Below, in pieces: positions 51,901-58,563 of a stretch of 64,000 nt of DNA (position 1 is its first letter; every line of letters starts with the position of its first letter). The translations under genes and the position numbers were made by a program. Source of the stretch: an uncultured Mucilaginibacter sp. (GTDB taxonomy: Bacteria; Bacteroidota; Bacteroidia; Sphingobacteriales; Sphingobacteriaceae); NCBI RefSeq assembly GCF_946479965.1, contig NZ_CAMLHX010000008.1:1-64000 (forward strand), read 5' to 3'. A model generated the notes under the pieces. It was not told where the DNA came from and did no database searches. It was given only the letters and a program-made list of their open reading frames with translations.

Positions 51901-52696
51901 GGTTATTTACCGTGATCTGCAAATCCAGTTTTGCGTTCTCATAGTTTTTGTCCAGGTCGGTAGTGGCATGCCAGTCGAAGAGATGTACATCCGATTTTGC
52001 GTACAACCAAACGTCGTCAAAAATACCGGCCAGGCGCCAATAGTCCTGGCTTTCCAGATACACGCCATCTGAATATTTAAGTACGTTTACGGCAATGGTA
52101 TTTTTTCCCGGTTTCAGGAAACTGGTAACATCGTATTCAGCAGGCTCCTGCGCACCTTCGTTGTAGCCAACCTCCTGTCCGTTGATCCAGACAAACGATG
52201 CCGAAGCGGTTTTCTCCATGCGTAAAAAAACGCGTTTGCTTTTCCAATTCGCCGGTAGGGTAAATGTTTTTCGGTACGAGCCGGTGGGGTTGTATTCGCG
52301 GGGTACAAAAGGCGGATTGGAGCGAAACGCATGTGCAACATTTCGGAAAAAAGGATCGCCAAAACCCTGCATTTCCCAGTTAGAGGGAACTGTAATTTCA
52401 GGCCATTTCTGATCATTAAAATTTGATGTAAAAAAGTTGTTGGGTGTGCCTTCGGGAGTGTTGGCAAAATGGAATTTCCACTTTCCATTCAACGAAAGCA
52501 CGTTATCTGACTTCGATTTCTGAAGGTTTAATGTTTCACCAACCGATTTAAAGGGAATACTAACCGTGTGACCTTCAGTCTGGTTGGTTTCAAATACCGC
52601 TGTATTTTCTATGTAAGAATAAACGTTAGCAAATTTCGGTTGCTGTGCTGACGCCGTAAAACTTATCAGGATAAACAAGTAAAATAACTTTTTCAT
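48950..52696 (-). CDS. GH2 beta-galactosidase with an embedded LamG domain
   Basis: A 1248-residue secreted enzyme, started at the ATG giving MKKLFYLFILISFTASA (a signal peptide) rather than 16 codons upstream. Order: GH2 sugar-binding domain, GH2 immunoglobulin-like domain, TIM barrel with acid/base Glu in SAGNESGEGKN and nucleophile Glu in FMDEYL, a LamG/concanavalin-like domain (about 640-840), the end of the barrel (YGSIWPDRVPEPEMWQIKK), a DUF4981-type domain and the beta-sandwich Bgal_small_N domain. The LamG domain interrupts the barrel. An AraC-type regulator gene lies upstream on the same strand. Confidence 0.93.
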   Translation of the reverse strand: MKKLFYLFILISFTASAQQPKFANVYSYIENTAVFETNQTEGHTVSIPFKSVGETLNLQKSKSDNVLSLNGKWKFHFANTPEGTPNNFFTSNFNDQKWPEITVPSNWEMQGFGDPFFRNVAHAFRSNPPFVPREYNPTGSYRKTFTLPANWKSKRVFLRMEKTASASFVWINGQEVGYNEGAQEPAEYDVTSFLKPGKNTIAVNVLKYSDGVYLESQDYWRLAGIFDDVWLYAKSDVHLFDWHATTDLDKNYENAKLDLQITVNNQSKTDKKNYKVRASLFNSDNVLVKNFTSDAVQITADNKQIVNISSDIINPKKWTAETPSLYRLTMELINSEGKTEEVITGRIGFKETEVRNQVFYLNGKAIKLNGINTHMQHPTLGHTMDEATIRKDFELFKQFNINCVRISHYPPVARYLELADEYGFYIIDETGDEAHATEYLGNRPEWEPMYRERVRKMVLRDRNHASILFWSAGNESGEGKNICAVIEEGRKYDTTRYWMYGGNAFAHTCEEIIGPRYPSPFELKNQVGMVAASVDPRPSFMDEYLSVAGNAGGGLDEYWDVIYQYPRIMGGAIWDFVSPGLLEPVRKLTDSSPNNVATHIMGRAKLVAGHDGKGIDLNGHDQWVEVYQDKNVEISGDELTASFWIFPRDLMKMGGTMLTKGNNQFGLQQVGDNIEFYIYTSRKTSVRGELPKDWTQKWHHVAGIYNGKAIAIYIDNKKIAEAPVTGKITNFPFPINVGKNVETHGQHTSVYLCDAIIDQVGIFPKAIEINDLSAAKPDLKKSAALWLDFEEEQNKGNFFSYGIGARTYGSIWPDRVPEPEMWQIKKSAQPISVKWSNAEKMEVEVHNRNFFTNTNALEARWNVEENGITIASGKLDVNVEPQAKKTFVIPISKPQLKAGASYLATVSFHTKEDKQWAPKGFEQCWDQLELPWVVPADKKPVQQNTNPLKVTDNAQHLIVSGANFDYTFNKADGQLSSMKYMGKELLKQGAQLNVWRAPLANEQDDWTYTGGRAEGYGKMVAAPWYSLGLDKMKSKLETFRVENKAENVIVSIHQLAPFGNSNSAGFDNEMVYTISPDGEITLQHTIDPNGKMPTALPRIGTKWVFDNQMQNVEWFGRGPQENYPDRKTGYRMGLYKSTVDAMFVPYLIPQDNGLRTDNRYVRLTNAEGIGVEFSSTEPFNFNCYNYSTENLTKAKYTYNLVKSDGVTFNFDYQTTGVGCTAIGVLDKYQTIPQAIKFTSSIKPFKINK

Positions 52697-52827
52697 TTTG
52701 GTTTGTAATAATTGGTTTTGAGACATTGAGATAGTCTTATTCAAAATTAGCCTTTCGGTACACCAAAAACTTTACAAAAACAGACTATTTTTTGCACTAA
52801 ACCCGACTAATGTTTAGAGTTGGTTAT

Positions 52828-53715
52828 TTAATCGGAGTAGGAACTGGTTATGCTATGTTTGTAAGCCCTTGGCGAGAGGCCGGTAACTCTTTTGAATGTT
52901 CTGGAAAAGTTTGACAAACTTTTAAAACCGGTTAATTCAGCTATTGATTCATAGGGGAGCCTGCTTGCGCCTATCATATGCTGGGCACGCTCAACTCTTT
53001 TTTCTGTAATGTAGGCAAGTGGCCGGGTGCCGGTATGTGCCTCAAACGTCCTGGAAAAGTATTCGGCATTTTGATTTGCCCTTTCTGCTAATGATGTAAC
53101 CGTTAAAGGTAAATGCAGATTAGCTTGTACAAATCGCATGGCATCCAGAATTTTCTCGGGAATAAACTGTTGATCTTTTTTCTTAAATATTTCAGGTAAG
53201 GTAAATCGTGATAGAAATTGCAATAGAATTCCCTGTGTTTCCAGGAAAACAGATAAACTTTGCTGATTATTTAATTGTTGATATTCGTTATAATAAACAT
53301 GCTTTTCATATACCTGGGGGTTATCGGAGCGATTGATCCCTCTGCCGGGATTTATCGCGATCAATCGCCTGAAATTGATAACATCAACTTCATTTGCTTT
53401 CACTTTTAATATGGATGGGTTTGCGGGAAACAAGGATTCTCCCTCGAGTGATTCTTCAAAAAACTGGACAAAGTATTGACTTAAAAAACTGGTACACATT
53501 AAATCACACAAGGTGTAACTTGGGATAATGTAAAGATATCCTGCTTCTAATTTGAATTTTTTTTCCGAACCGGATAATTCTCCTTCTCCATCGTCTATGT
53601 AATATATGCGATGATAAGGGCTTATTACGTTGCGGTAATTCCATTTGCTGTTTAGTTTTACATAGTCCACGTTTAAGAGGGAAAATGTATGCCTTAAAAC
53701 TCTCCTTACAAGCAT
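52828..53715 (-). CDS. AraC-family transcriptional regulator
   Basis: A 295-residue regulator. The N-terminal part (to about 170) is a cupin-like sensor (YIIPSYTLCDLMCTSFL), and the C-terminal 100 residues have the two helix-turn-helix motifs of AraC/XylS: VTSLAERANQNAEYFSRTFE and ESIAELTGFKSLSNFSRTFK ending RVTGLSPRAYK. It is on the same strand as the GH2 gene, 131 bases before its start, so it probably controls sugar-dependent expression of it. Inducer unknown. Confidence 0.9.
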   Translation of the reverse strand: MLVRRVLRHTFSLLNVDYVKLNSKWNYRNVISPYHRIYYIDDGEGELSGSEKKFKLEAGYLYIIPSYTLCDLMCTSFLSQYFVQFFEESLEGESLFPANPSILKVKANEVDVINFRRLIAINPGRGINRSDNPQVYEKHVYYNEYQQLNNQQSLSVFLETQGILLQFLSRFTLPEIFKKKDQQFIPEKILDAMRFVQANLHLPLTVTSLAERANQNAEYFSRTFEAHTGTRPLAYITEKRVERAQHMIGASRLPYESIAELTGFKSLSNFSRTFKRVTGLSPRAYKHSITSSYSD

Positions 53716-53862
53716 AAATTAGTCCTGCAATAATATTATCATCCAAAATTATTTGTGAATGGATAAATTAACGCAAAAATAGCAGCCGATTTATACTAAA
53801 ACAGATTTTTTGTTTTCCAAATTGATTAAGGCAAGCACGGCAAACGCTCGGTGTCTTACATC

Positions 53863-54945
53863 TTAAAATTTAAAACTGATACCTGTATTGATAACATAGT
53901 CGGCAAAGGCGGCATCGCCTTGTGTGTAGGTGCCTTTTAAATCAGTTGATATTTTATCGGGTACGCTTTGGGTTCTGTTTCTAACAAGGGCCCAGGGCAC
54001 AAAGGCATAAATGGTTACATTTTTAATGCTCCAGGTTACGCCCGGTTCGGCAGATATAATATATCCCGGCCTTCTGAAACCATTGCTCGGGCCGATAAAA
54101 TCGTACACCGGCAGGCACTCATCGCGCACGCCGGCCGAAAATGTAAGGTTTTTAACAGATACACTTGCCCCGGCACGCACCATCAGTTGGTCGGGTACGC
54201 TCATTACATAGCTGCTGTTGGCCAATGCAGTGGCGCTTGGCGTTCCGCCCCGTGCGGTTGATACTCCGTTAACATCGCGTGGATTGGCCAGGTAAAAAAA
54301 GTTACCGTATACGTTTACATGGTCTGATACATGGTAAAAGGTATTCATCTCTAAAGTGATACCGGTGCCTCCATCGCCTAACTGAATAGACTGATCAACC
54401 GGGCCCAATACCTTATCGCCGGTGGCGGTATAGAAAAAGTCCTGGTAATTATAAGTGCCGGTGGCCAGTTTTAAGCCCAGGCCCAATTGTATATTAAAAC
54501 GTTTTGCCTTTGCAGGGTTAAGCAGCCAGGCATAAGCCGCAAACCTTATATCGCCTAAACCAAACGAGGCGGTGCCATGGCGTTGTTTACCGCCGTGCTC
54601 GTACAAAGAAGTACGTGTGTTTGATATTACAGGCACATCAATCATTGCCGACCAGCGGCTGTTGAACACCCGGGTAAGGGCCAGATCCTGCGTGTAAGCG
54701 TGATTAATAACGTTGGTGCCCAAAGCTATACGTTGTTTTTGCTCTTCGCGACCTACAAAGTGTTTGTACGAGCGGTAATAACGGTTATTTGAGTTAAAAA
54801 CCCATGCGCCTTCGGCATCGGTACTGTCGGGATGATCAAGCATGGTACATACCCCGCCGGTGCTGCGTATGGCAACGCATCCCTGGGCGTATATTTTAAC
54901 AAATGCGAAAGCTATGATAAAGGTTGTGAGTAGAATTTTTTTCAT
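53863..54945 (-). CDS. outer-membrane barrel protein, transporter-like
   Basis: A 360-residue protein with a signal peptide ending near residue 20 (KIYAQ). The rest alternates hydrophobic and polar residues with many aromatic strands and ends ISFKF with a terminal Phe, as outer-membrane barrels do. Features such as RFNIQLGLGLKLATGTYNYQ and NFFYLANPRDVNG recall the Phenol_MetA_deg-type barrels. Two Cys near the start (GCVAIRSTGGVC) may form a disulphide. Substrate unknown. Confidence 0.78.
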   Translation of the reverse strand: MKKILLTTFIIAFAFVKIYAQGCVAIRSTGGVCTMLDHPDSTDAEGAWVFNSNNRYYRSYKHFVGREEQKQRIALGTNVINHAYTQDLALTRVFNSRWSAMIDVPVISNTRTSLYEHGGKQRHGTASFGLGDIRFAAYAWLLNPAKAKRFNIQLGLGLKLATGTYNYQDFFYTATGDKVLGPVDQSIQLGDGGTGITLEMNTFYHVSDHVNVYGNFFYLANPRDVNGVSTARGGTPSATALANSSYVMSVPDQLMVRAGASVSVKNLTFSAGVRDECLPVYDFIGPSNGFRRPGYIISAEPGVTWSIKNVTIYAFVPWALVRNRTQSVPDKISTDLKGTYTQGDAAFADYVINTGISFKF

Positions 54946-55340
54946 GCAATAAATTTTTCAGTCAGATAGATTGGGTAATTTTTTAGTGTTGAATGGGTTT
55001 ATGCTTTAGCAGTAATGGTCTGTATCAATTTGGTTACAAATGGTAGCCGCTAATATAAAACGTATGGATTGATTTCACGATAAGGCACTAATTTTATTTG
55101 GGTAATCAATTGTTGCGCCTTAGTGTATCACGTGTTGCATTCTTTGTTGTATACTTAAGGTATACCATAACATAACCGCTAAGTTGAAATGCTATGTTGT
55201 TTATTGTTGTGCCTTTTAGAGGCCTGCCGGCACGACTTTATACCCCTACACCGGCGCGAGTATGCAGCAAGGGGTAATGGGGTGGCGTACTCGTGACTTT
55301 TTAACTTTAGCAATCGTGGTAATTTACTTAGCAAGCGGGG
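54946..55340. other. repeat-rich gap between the barrel gene and the 163-aa gene
   Basis: No gene supported. It contains gtatac-ttaag-gtatac (55149-55165), an inverted REP-like unit (55253-55295) and leads directly into the forward unit at 55341. Confidence 0.6.
55253..55295 (-). repeat. REP-like palindrome, inverted copy
   Basis: ggcgcgagtatgcagc ... gcgtactcgtg is the reverse complement form of the unit at 55341-55385, 45 bases away, so the two face each other. Confidence 0.7.
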
Positions 55341-55385
55341 CACGAGTACTCAGCGCACACGGCTAACGCTGCATACTCGCGCCAG
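55341..55385 (+). repeat. REP-like palindrome, copy 2
   Basis: A 45-bp unit almost identical to those at 56056 and 56107. The stop codon of the minus-strand gene starting at 55854 lies inside it (55363-55365). Confidence 0.85.
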
Positions 55386-55854
55386 ATTGGAGAGGGTTTC
55401 TCTTATAATTATATAGGCAGCTTTTTATTTCGTGGTAGTTAACGTAGTCGCCCTCATTAATGCTTATTAATTCACCACTGCTAAGCGTTATTACAAATGT
55501 TTGATAACGGGCGGAACCCCGCATCGTGTTGTCTGTAGATGGCCTGGTAGTGGCGGTGCTAACAATTTCATTTAACGGGACGGTAAGGTTTTTTCGTGTA
55601 AAATACCATTGTACTATTATCTCTCCAGAGGTTATTGTTACGCTTTTATAGGAAAGGATAAGCATCCTTGCAGAAAAAAAAGTAAATGCGGAGCCCGCCA
55701 ATAATAAGTACGCTATATAATAAGGGTTGTTGTCGTCTGTGGGCTGCATGGCTATGAATGTTAAAAAACAAGGAACAGCAACTGTTATAATACCGGCAGC
55801 AATTGCCTTCACTATGTAATAGCGGGTAAAAACTGAAGCGACGTGGGTTTCCAT
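55363..55854 (-). CDS. two-helix membrane protein ending in a repeat
   Basis: A 163-residue protein from the ATG giving METHVASVFTRYY; the frame is open seven codons more, but only from a TTG. Two hydrophobic segments (about 15-35 and 45-65) are followed by a soluble PH-like beta-rich domain (VTITSGEIIVQWYFTRKN, ITLSSGELISINEGD). The last residues (SGASMQR) and the stop codon come from a REP-like palindrome, so the native C-terminus may have been altered. Function unknown. Confidence 0.65.
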   Translation of the reverse strand: METHVASVFTRYYIVKAIAAGIITVAVPCFLTFIAMQPTDDNNPYYIAYLLLAGSAFTFFSARMLILSYKSVTITSGEIIVQWYFTRKNLTVPLNEIVSTATTRPSTDNTMRGSARYQTFVITLSSGELISINEGDYVNYHEIKSCLYNYKRNPLQSGASMQR

Positions 55855-56322
55855 TTTATAAAGATAGGAAAACAAATAGCGGTCTGGTTAACTCAATCAG
55901 CTGTTTACAACCCGCTGACCCGAGTAGACAGCGAGGGTAACGGGGTAGGTAGTCGTGGCTTTTCCACTTTAACTGATGTGGTAATTTACTTAGCTAACGG
56001 GGCACGAGTACTCAGCCCGCTTGGTCTGCGCTGCATACTCGCGCCAGCGGGGGGGCACGAGTACTCAGCGCACACGGCTAACGCTGCATACTCGCGCCAG
56101 ATTGGGCACGAGTACTCAGCGCACACGGCTAACGCTGCATACTCGCGCCAGATTGGAACGGCTTTATACACCTTTTTTTGCTTAAAATCGGGGGTGGAGA
56201 AGAACGCGGTGCTGATACACCACGAACAGATGCATATGCAACAGCGGCAGAAAATTTAGAGGTTTGGGGATCGCAGGCCCCCGCTTTGTTTCACCCTCGC
56301 AAGCGGAGCAAGAATGCAGGTA
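55855..56322. other. 468-bp gap with tandem REP-like units
   Basis: Contains a degraded inverted unit (about 55900-55950), three forward REP-like units (56003-56151) and a short gap. Open frames here are made by the repeats and are not genes. Confidence 0.65.
56003..56151 (+). repeat. three tandem REP-like palindromes (45 bp, 51-53-bp period)
   Basis: Units at 56003-56047, 56056-56100 and 56107-56151. The last two are identical; the first carries a variant centre (cccgcttggtctgcg) also seen at 45103. Each unit folds as an imperfect hairpin. Confidence 0.85.
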
Positions 56323-56688
56323 TTACTCTGTTTTCTCTTCGCGTTTTACAAGTAAAACTTCGTCGCCTTCTAAGGGCAGATAGCCGTATTCGTAGCAAAA
56401 GTGGTAGGTTTTGCCATTGCTGGTGTCGTACTTGTTGGTAAGGTATTTAAAGTTGAAACCTTTGGCCGCCATTTTAACCGTAGTGGTTTTTGTTTTACCT
56501 GATGGGTTCAGCTCTTCCATAATACGGCGGTTCCGCTTCAATATGTTGTTAACGTTGCGTATCAGGTTATAGCTGTTGCTGTTAAGCTGGTTGTTGTAGT
56601 TGTTGCGACAGAGGTCGTTACAGAACTTTTTATCAGCCCTACCGTGTATAACAGTGCCACAATCCAGGCAGGTTTTTTGGGTATCCAT
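56323..56688 (-). CDS. zinc-ribbon hypothetical protein
   Basis: A 121-residue protein, started at the ATG giving MDTQKTCLDCGTVIHG; the frame is open 15 codons further upstream. A zinc-ribbon (CLDCGTVIHGRADKKFCNDLC) of four cysteines occupies residues 7-27, followed by a basic Asn-rich helix and a short beta domain (GFNFKYLTNKYDTSNGKTYH). It may bind nucleic acid. It lies on the opposite strand to, and just ahead of, the ssb gene. Confidence 0.75.
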   Translation of the reverse strand: MDTQKTCLDCGTVIHGRADKKFCNDLCRNNYNNQLNSNSYNLIRNVNNILKRNRRIMEELNPSGKTKTTTVKMAAKGFNFKYLTNKYDTSNGKTYHFCYEYGYLPLEGDEVLLVKREEKTE

Positions 56689-56767
56689 AAAGCTAAGGTA
56701 ATCAATGTTGTATTTATTTGCAAACGTTTGCAAGCGGTTATTATCGATTGTAAACGTTTATTAACCG

Positions 56768-56784
56768 ACTAATATTTTTAGCAA
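56768..56784 (+). promoter_or_regulatory. 17-bp shared upstream motif (ssb copy)
   Basis: Identical to 48425-48441 upstream of the 116-aa gene. It starts 62 bases before the ssb ATG and contains a -7-like tattttta. Confidence 0.45.
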
Positions 56785-56829
56785 GCTGCACCTTTGTTTC
56801 ATCAAATACGAAACGAAAAAATAGCAATT

Positions 56830-57168
56830 ATGAACTCATTAAAGAACAGCGTACGCCTGGTAGGAAACCTGGGTATGGATCCGGAAGTAAAAATATTTGA
56901 CGGTAACAAAAAACTAACTAAAATGTCGCTCGCTACTAACGACAGCTACAAGAATGACAAGGGTGAAAAAATTACCGAAACCCAATGGCACAACCTGGTA
57001 ATATGGGGTGCGCAAGCAGGTATTGCAGGCGATATCCTAAAAAAAGGCGATGAAGTAGTTATTGAAGGGAAATTGAGTAACCGCAGCTACATTGATAAAG
57101 ACGGCATTAAACGCTACGCCACCGAAGTCGTGGTGCACGAATTTTTAAAAGTAGGAGCGAGGGGGTGA
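56830..57168 (+). CDS. ssb: single-stranded DNA-binding protein (short form)
   Basis: A 112-residue OB-fold SSB; I start at the ATG giving MNSLKNSVRLVGNLGMDPEV, as the upstream 12 codons are atypical. Marks are KNSVRLVGNLGMDPEVK, TQWHNLVIWG and GDEVVIEGKLSNRSY. It coats ssDNA in replication and repair. Unlike chromosomal SSBs it ends FLKVGARG without the acidic, Phe-terminated tail that recruits partners, which suggests an accessory or plasmid-type copy. Confidence 0.92.
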   Translation: MNSLKNSVRLVGNLGMDPEVKIFDGNKKLTKMSLATNDSYKNDKGEKITETQWHNLVIWGAQAGIAGDILKKGDEVVIEGKLSNRSYIDKDGIKRYATEVVVHEFLKVGARG

Positions 57169-57174
57169 GTTGTT

Positions 57175-57254
57175 AGTTTGCAGTGGCAGTTCGCAGCTAT
57201 GCCGGGTGTGGTTTTGTGAGATGCTGATTTAATTGCGACTGCCCACTGCAAACT
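57175..57254. repeat. inverted repeat, 16/17-bp arms
   Basis: agtttgcagtggcagt (57175-57190) and actgcccactgcaaact (57238-57254) are complementary apart from one extra C. A trailing actgccaact (57259-57268) matches the direct repeat at 28535. It lies between ssb and the 91-aa gene. Confidence 0.65.
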
Positions 57255-57348
57255 ACTTACTGCCAACTGATATCACGCAACTAAAGATACCTGATCCTAA
57301 ACCCTACATCACCAACCTAACCTTATCACATTATTACTTATATTTGTT

Positions 57349-57624
57349 ATGTACTTAGAAGCAAAGGAGACCGCCCGGCTGTACCAGCTGTTATCCGAAA
57401 AGTTGGGTAACGACACCACCGAGGCCATGTTTAAATATATCGATAACAAAACAGAACGATCTGTGGAAGCAACTATAAAATCGTTAGCAACAAAAGATGA
57501 TCTTGCCAAGGTCAAATATGACCTTAGTAAAGAGATCAGCAATTCCGTTAAATGGATGTTTGTTTTTTGGATAGGACAGTTCAGTGCAACTGTTGCTGTT
57601 ATTATGCTGATCTTAAAAAAATAG
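57349..57624 (+). CDS. coiled-coil protein with C-terminal membrane helix
   Basis: A 91-residue protein: helical N-part (ETARLYQLLSEKLGNDTTEA), a coiled stretch (ATKDDLAKVKYDLSKEISN) and a C-terminal membrane helix (WMFVFWIGQFSATVAVIM). Shape resembles DUF1640-type or phage/plasmid small proteins, but I give no function. A -7-like TATATTTG ends only two bases before the ATG, so the leader would be very short or the promoter is elsewhere. A related gene abuts it. Confidence 0.7.
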   Translation: MYLEAKETARLYQLLSEKLGNDTTEAMFKYIDNKTERSVEATIKSLATKDDLAKVKYDLSKEISNSVKWMFVFWIGQFSATVAVIMLILKK

Positions 57625-57789
57625 ATGGCTGGAGCATTTGAAACGATAGTTACCGAAGAGGACGTTCGTAAAGAAGTTGGATATCTAATCGAAGATATCC
57701 GTCAAGGCCAGCTGGCCATTATTAAATGGATGTTTATCTTTTGGCTTGCCCAGGTACGAGCCACATGGCTGCTATTTTCTTGTATTTAG
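57625..57789 (+). pseudogene. frameshifted paralogue of the 91-aa coiled-coil/TM gene
   Basis: A 54-residue frame starting right after the 91-aa gene's stop. It is related in its second half: IIKWMFIFWLAQ matches VKWMFVFWIGQ. After Gln the frame changes to a short unrelated end. One missing base near 57754-57757 restores TSHMAAIFLYLEK and a stop at 57797, which aligns with the sister gene's SATVAVIMLILKK residue for residue. It is therefore probably a recent frameshift or a sequencing error. Confidence 0.65.
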
Positions 57790-57815
57790 AGAAATAGTGA
57801 TTTAAAGACACTACC

Positions 57816-57841
57816 AAGCCCGGACACACAAGTTCGGGTTT
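57816..57841 (+). terminator. hairpin terminator between the small-gene pair and the SDR gene
   Basis: A 10-bp stem with two G-U pairs (aagcccggac / gttcgggttt) lies 27 bases after the end of the 54-aa frame and is followed by tgtta. It is shared by convergent genes. Confidence 0.65.
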
Positions 57842-57847
57842 TGTTAT

Positions 57848-58552
57848 TTAGGGCGTACTCAATGCCACCGGCAATACTTTGCCATTAAAAAACTTATGGC
57901 CGGTTAAAGCAAAATCGGCAATGTATTTACCCATTTCAAACGCCATTACCGGCGATTGGTAGCCCGGAAAAGCTTTTTCCAGCATTTCTGTTTGCGCCGA
58001 GCCTAGAGCAAGGCAATTAACAGCTATGCCTTTTTCGGCAAACTCCTGTGCCAGGCACTCGGTGAGGGTGTGTAGCGCAGCTTTGCTGGCAGAGTATGCT
58101 GATAGTCCCGCAAATTTGGAACTCCCCTGAAAACCACCCATGCTGCCAATATTTAAAATGTGCGAGCCCGTCGGCATAAATTGATACAAACTTTGGATTA
58201 TGCGCACATGGCCTATAAAGTTACTTTGCAGCATTTCAACAACGTCGGTTTCCAATAGTTCGGTAAATGGTTTATTTACAAGAGCGCCCGCGTTGTTGAT
58301 CAGTACATCAACACGATTATTAAAATTGCTGTTGATAAATTGCTGCAGATCAGTATAATCATCATGAACAATGTCAAATACAATAGGGTAGACAACAGCA
58401 TCCGGGTTTAACCCTAAAGAAATTTCTGCCAGTCTTTCCAGTTTATCTTGCGAGCGGGCCAGCGCAATTACCTTATGCTTGCCGGTCGCAATCAATTCTA
58501 TAACAGCCTCGAATCCTACGCCGCTGCTGGCACCTGTTATTACAACATTCAT
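57848..58552 (-). CDS. SDR-family oxidoreductase
   Basis: A 234-residue classical short-chain dehydrogenase/reductase. The cofactor motif ITGASSGVGFE (TGxxxGxG) starts at residue 5, NNAG at about 86, the catalytic Ser in ILNIGSMGG and the YSASKAA active site follow. It is soluble and probably NADP(H)-dependent. Substrate is unknown. It lies downstream of the flippase-like gene by 11 bases, suggesting one transcript. Confidence 0.93.
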   Translation of the reverse strand: MNVVITGASSGVGFEAVIELIATGKHKVIALARSQDKLERLAEISLGLNPDAVVYPIVFDIVHDDYTDLQQFINSNFNNRVDVLINNAGALVNKPFTELLETDVVEMLQSNFIGHVRIIQSLYQFMPTGSHILNIGSMGGFQGSSKFAGLSAYSASKAALHTLTECLAQEFAEKGIAVNCLALGSAQTEMLEKAFPGYQSPVMAFEMGKYIADFALTGHKFFNGKVLPVALSTP

Positions 58553-58563
58553 TTTATTAATAA

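Noticed and set aside
52697..52744. Upstream start of the beta-galactosidase gene (16 extra codons)
   Set aside because: The extra residues precede a perfect signal peptide start (MKKLFYLF), so the internal ATG at 52696 is preferred.
56003..56151. CRISPR-like look of three equal units
   Set aside because: Units are palindromic and the gaps are only 6-8 bp, too short for spacers. No cas gene is present.
55986..56171. An open frame with a repeated peptide (IWREYAALAVCAEYSCP twice)
   Set aside because: It is produced by tandem REP-like palindromes in a frame without stops and has no start context; it is not a gene.
55843..56259. A 138-residue plus-strand frame across the same repeats
   Set aside because: It starts antisense to the membrane protein gene and its second half is the repeats (HEYSAHTANAAYSRQIG); composition is not protein-like.
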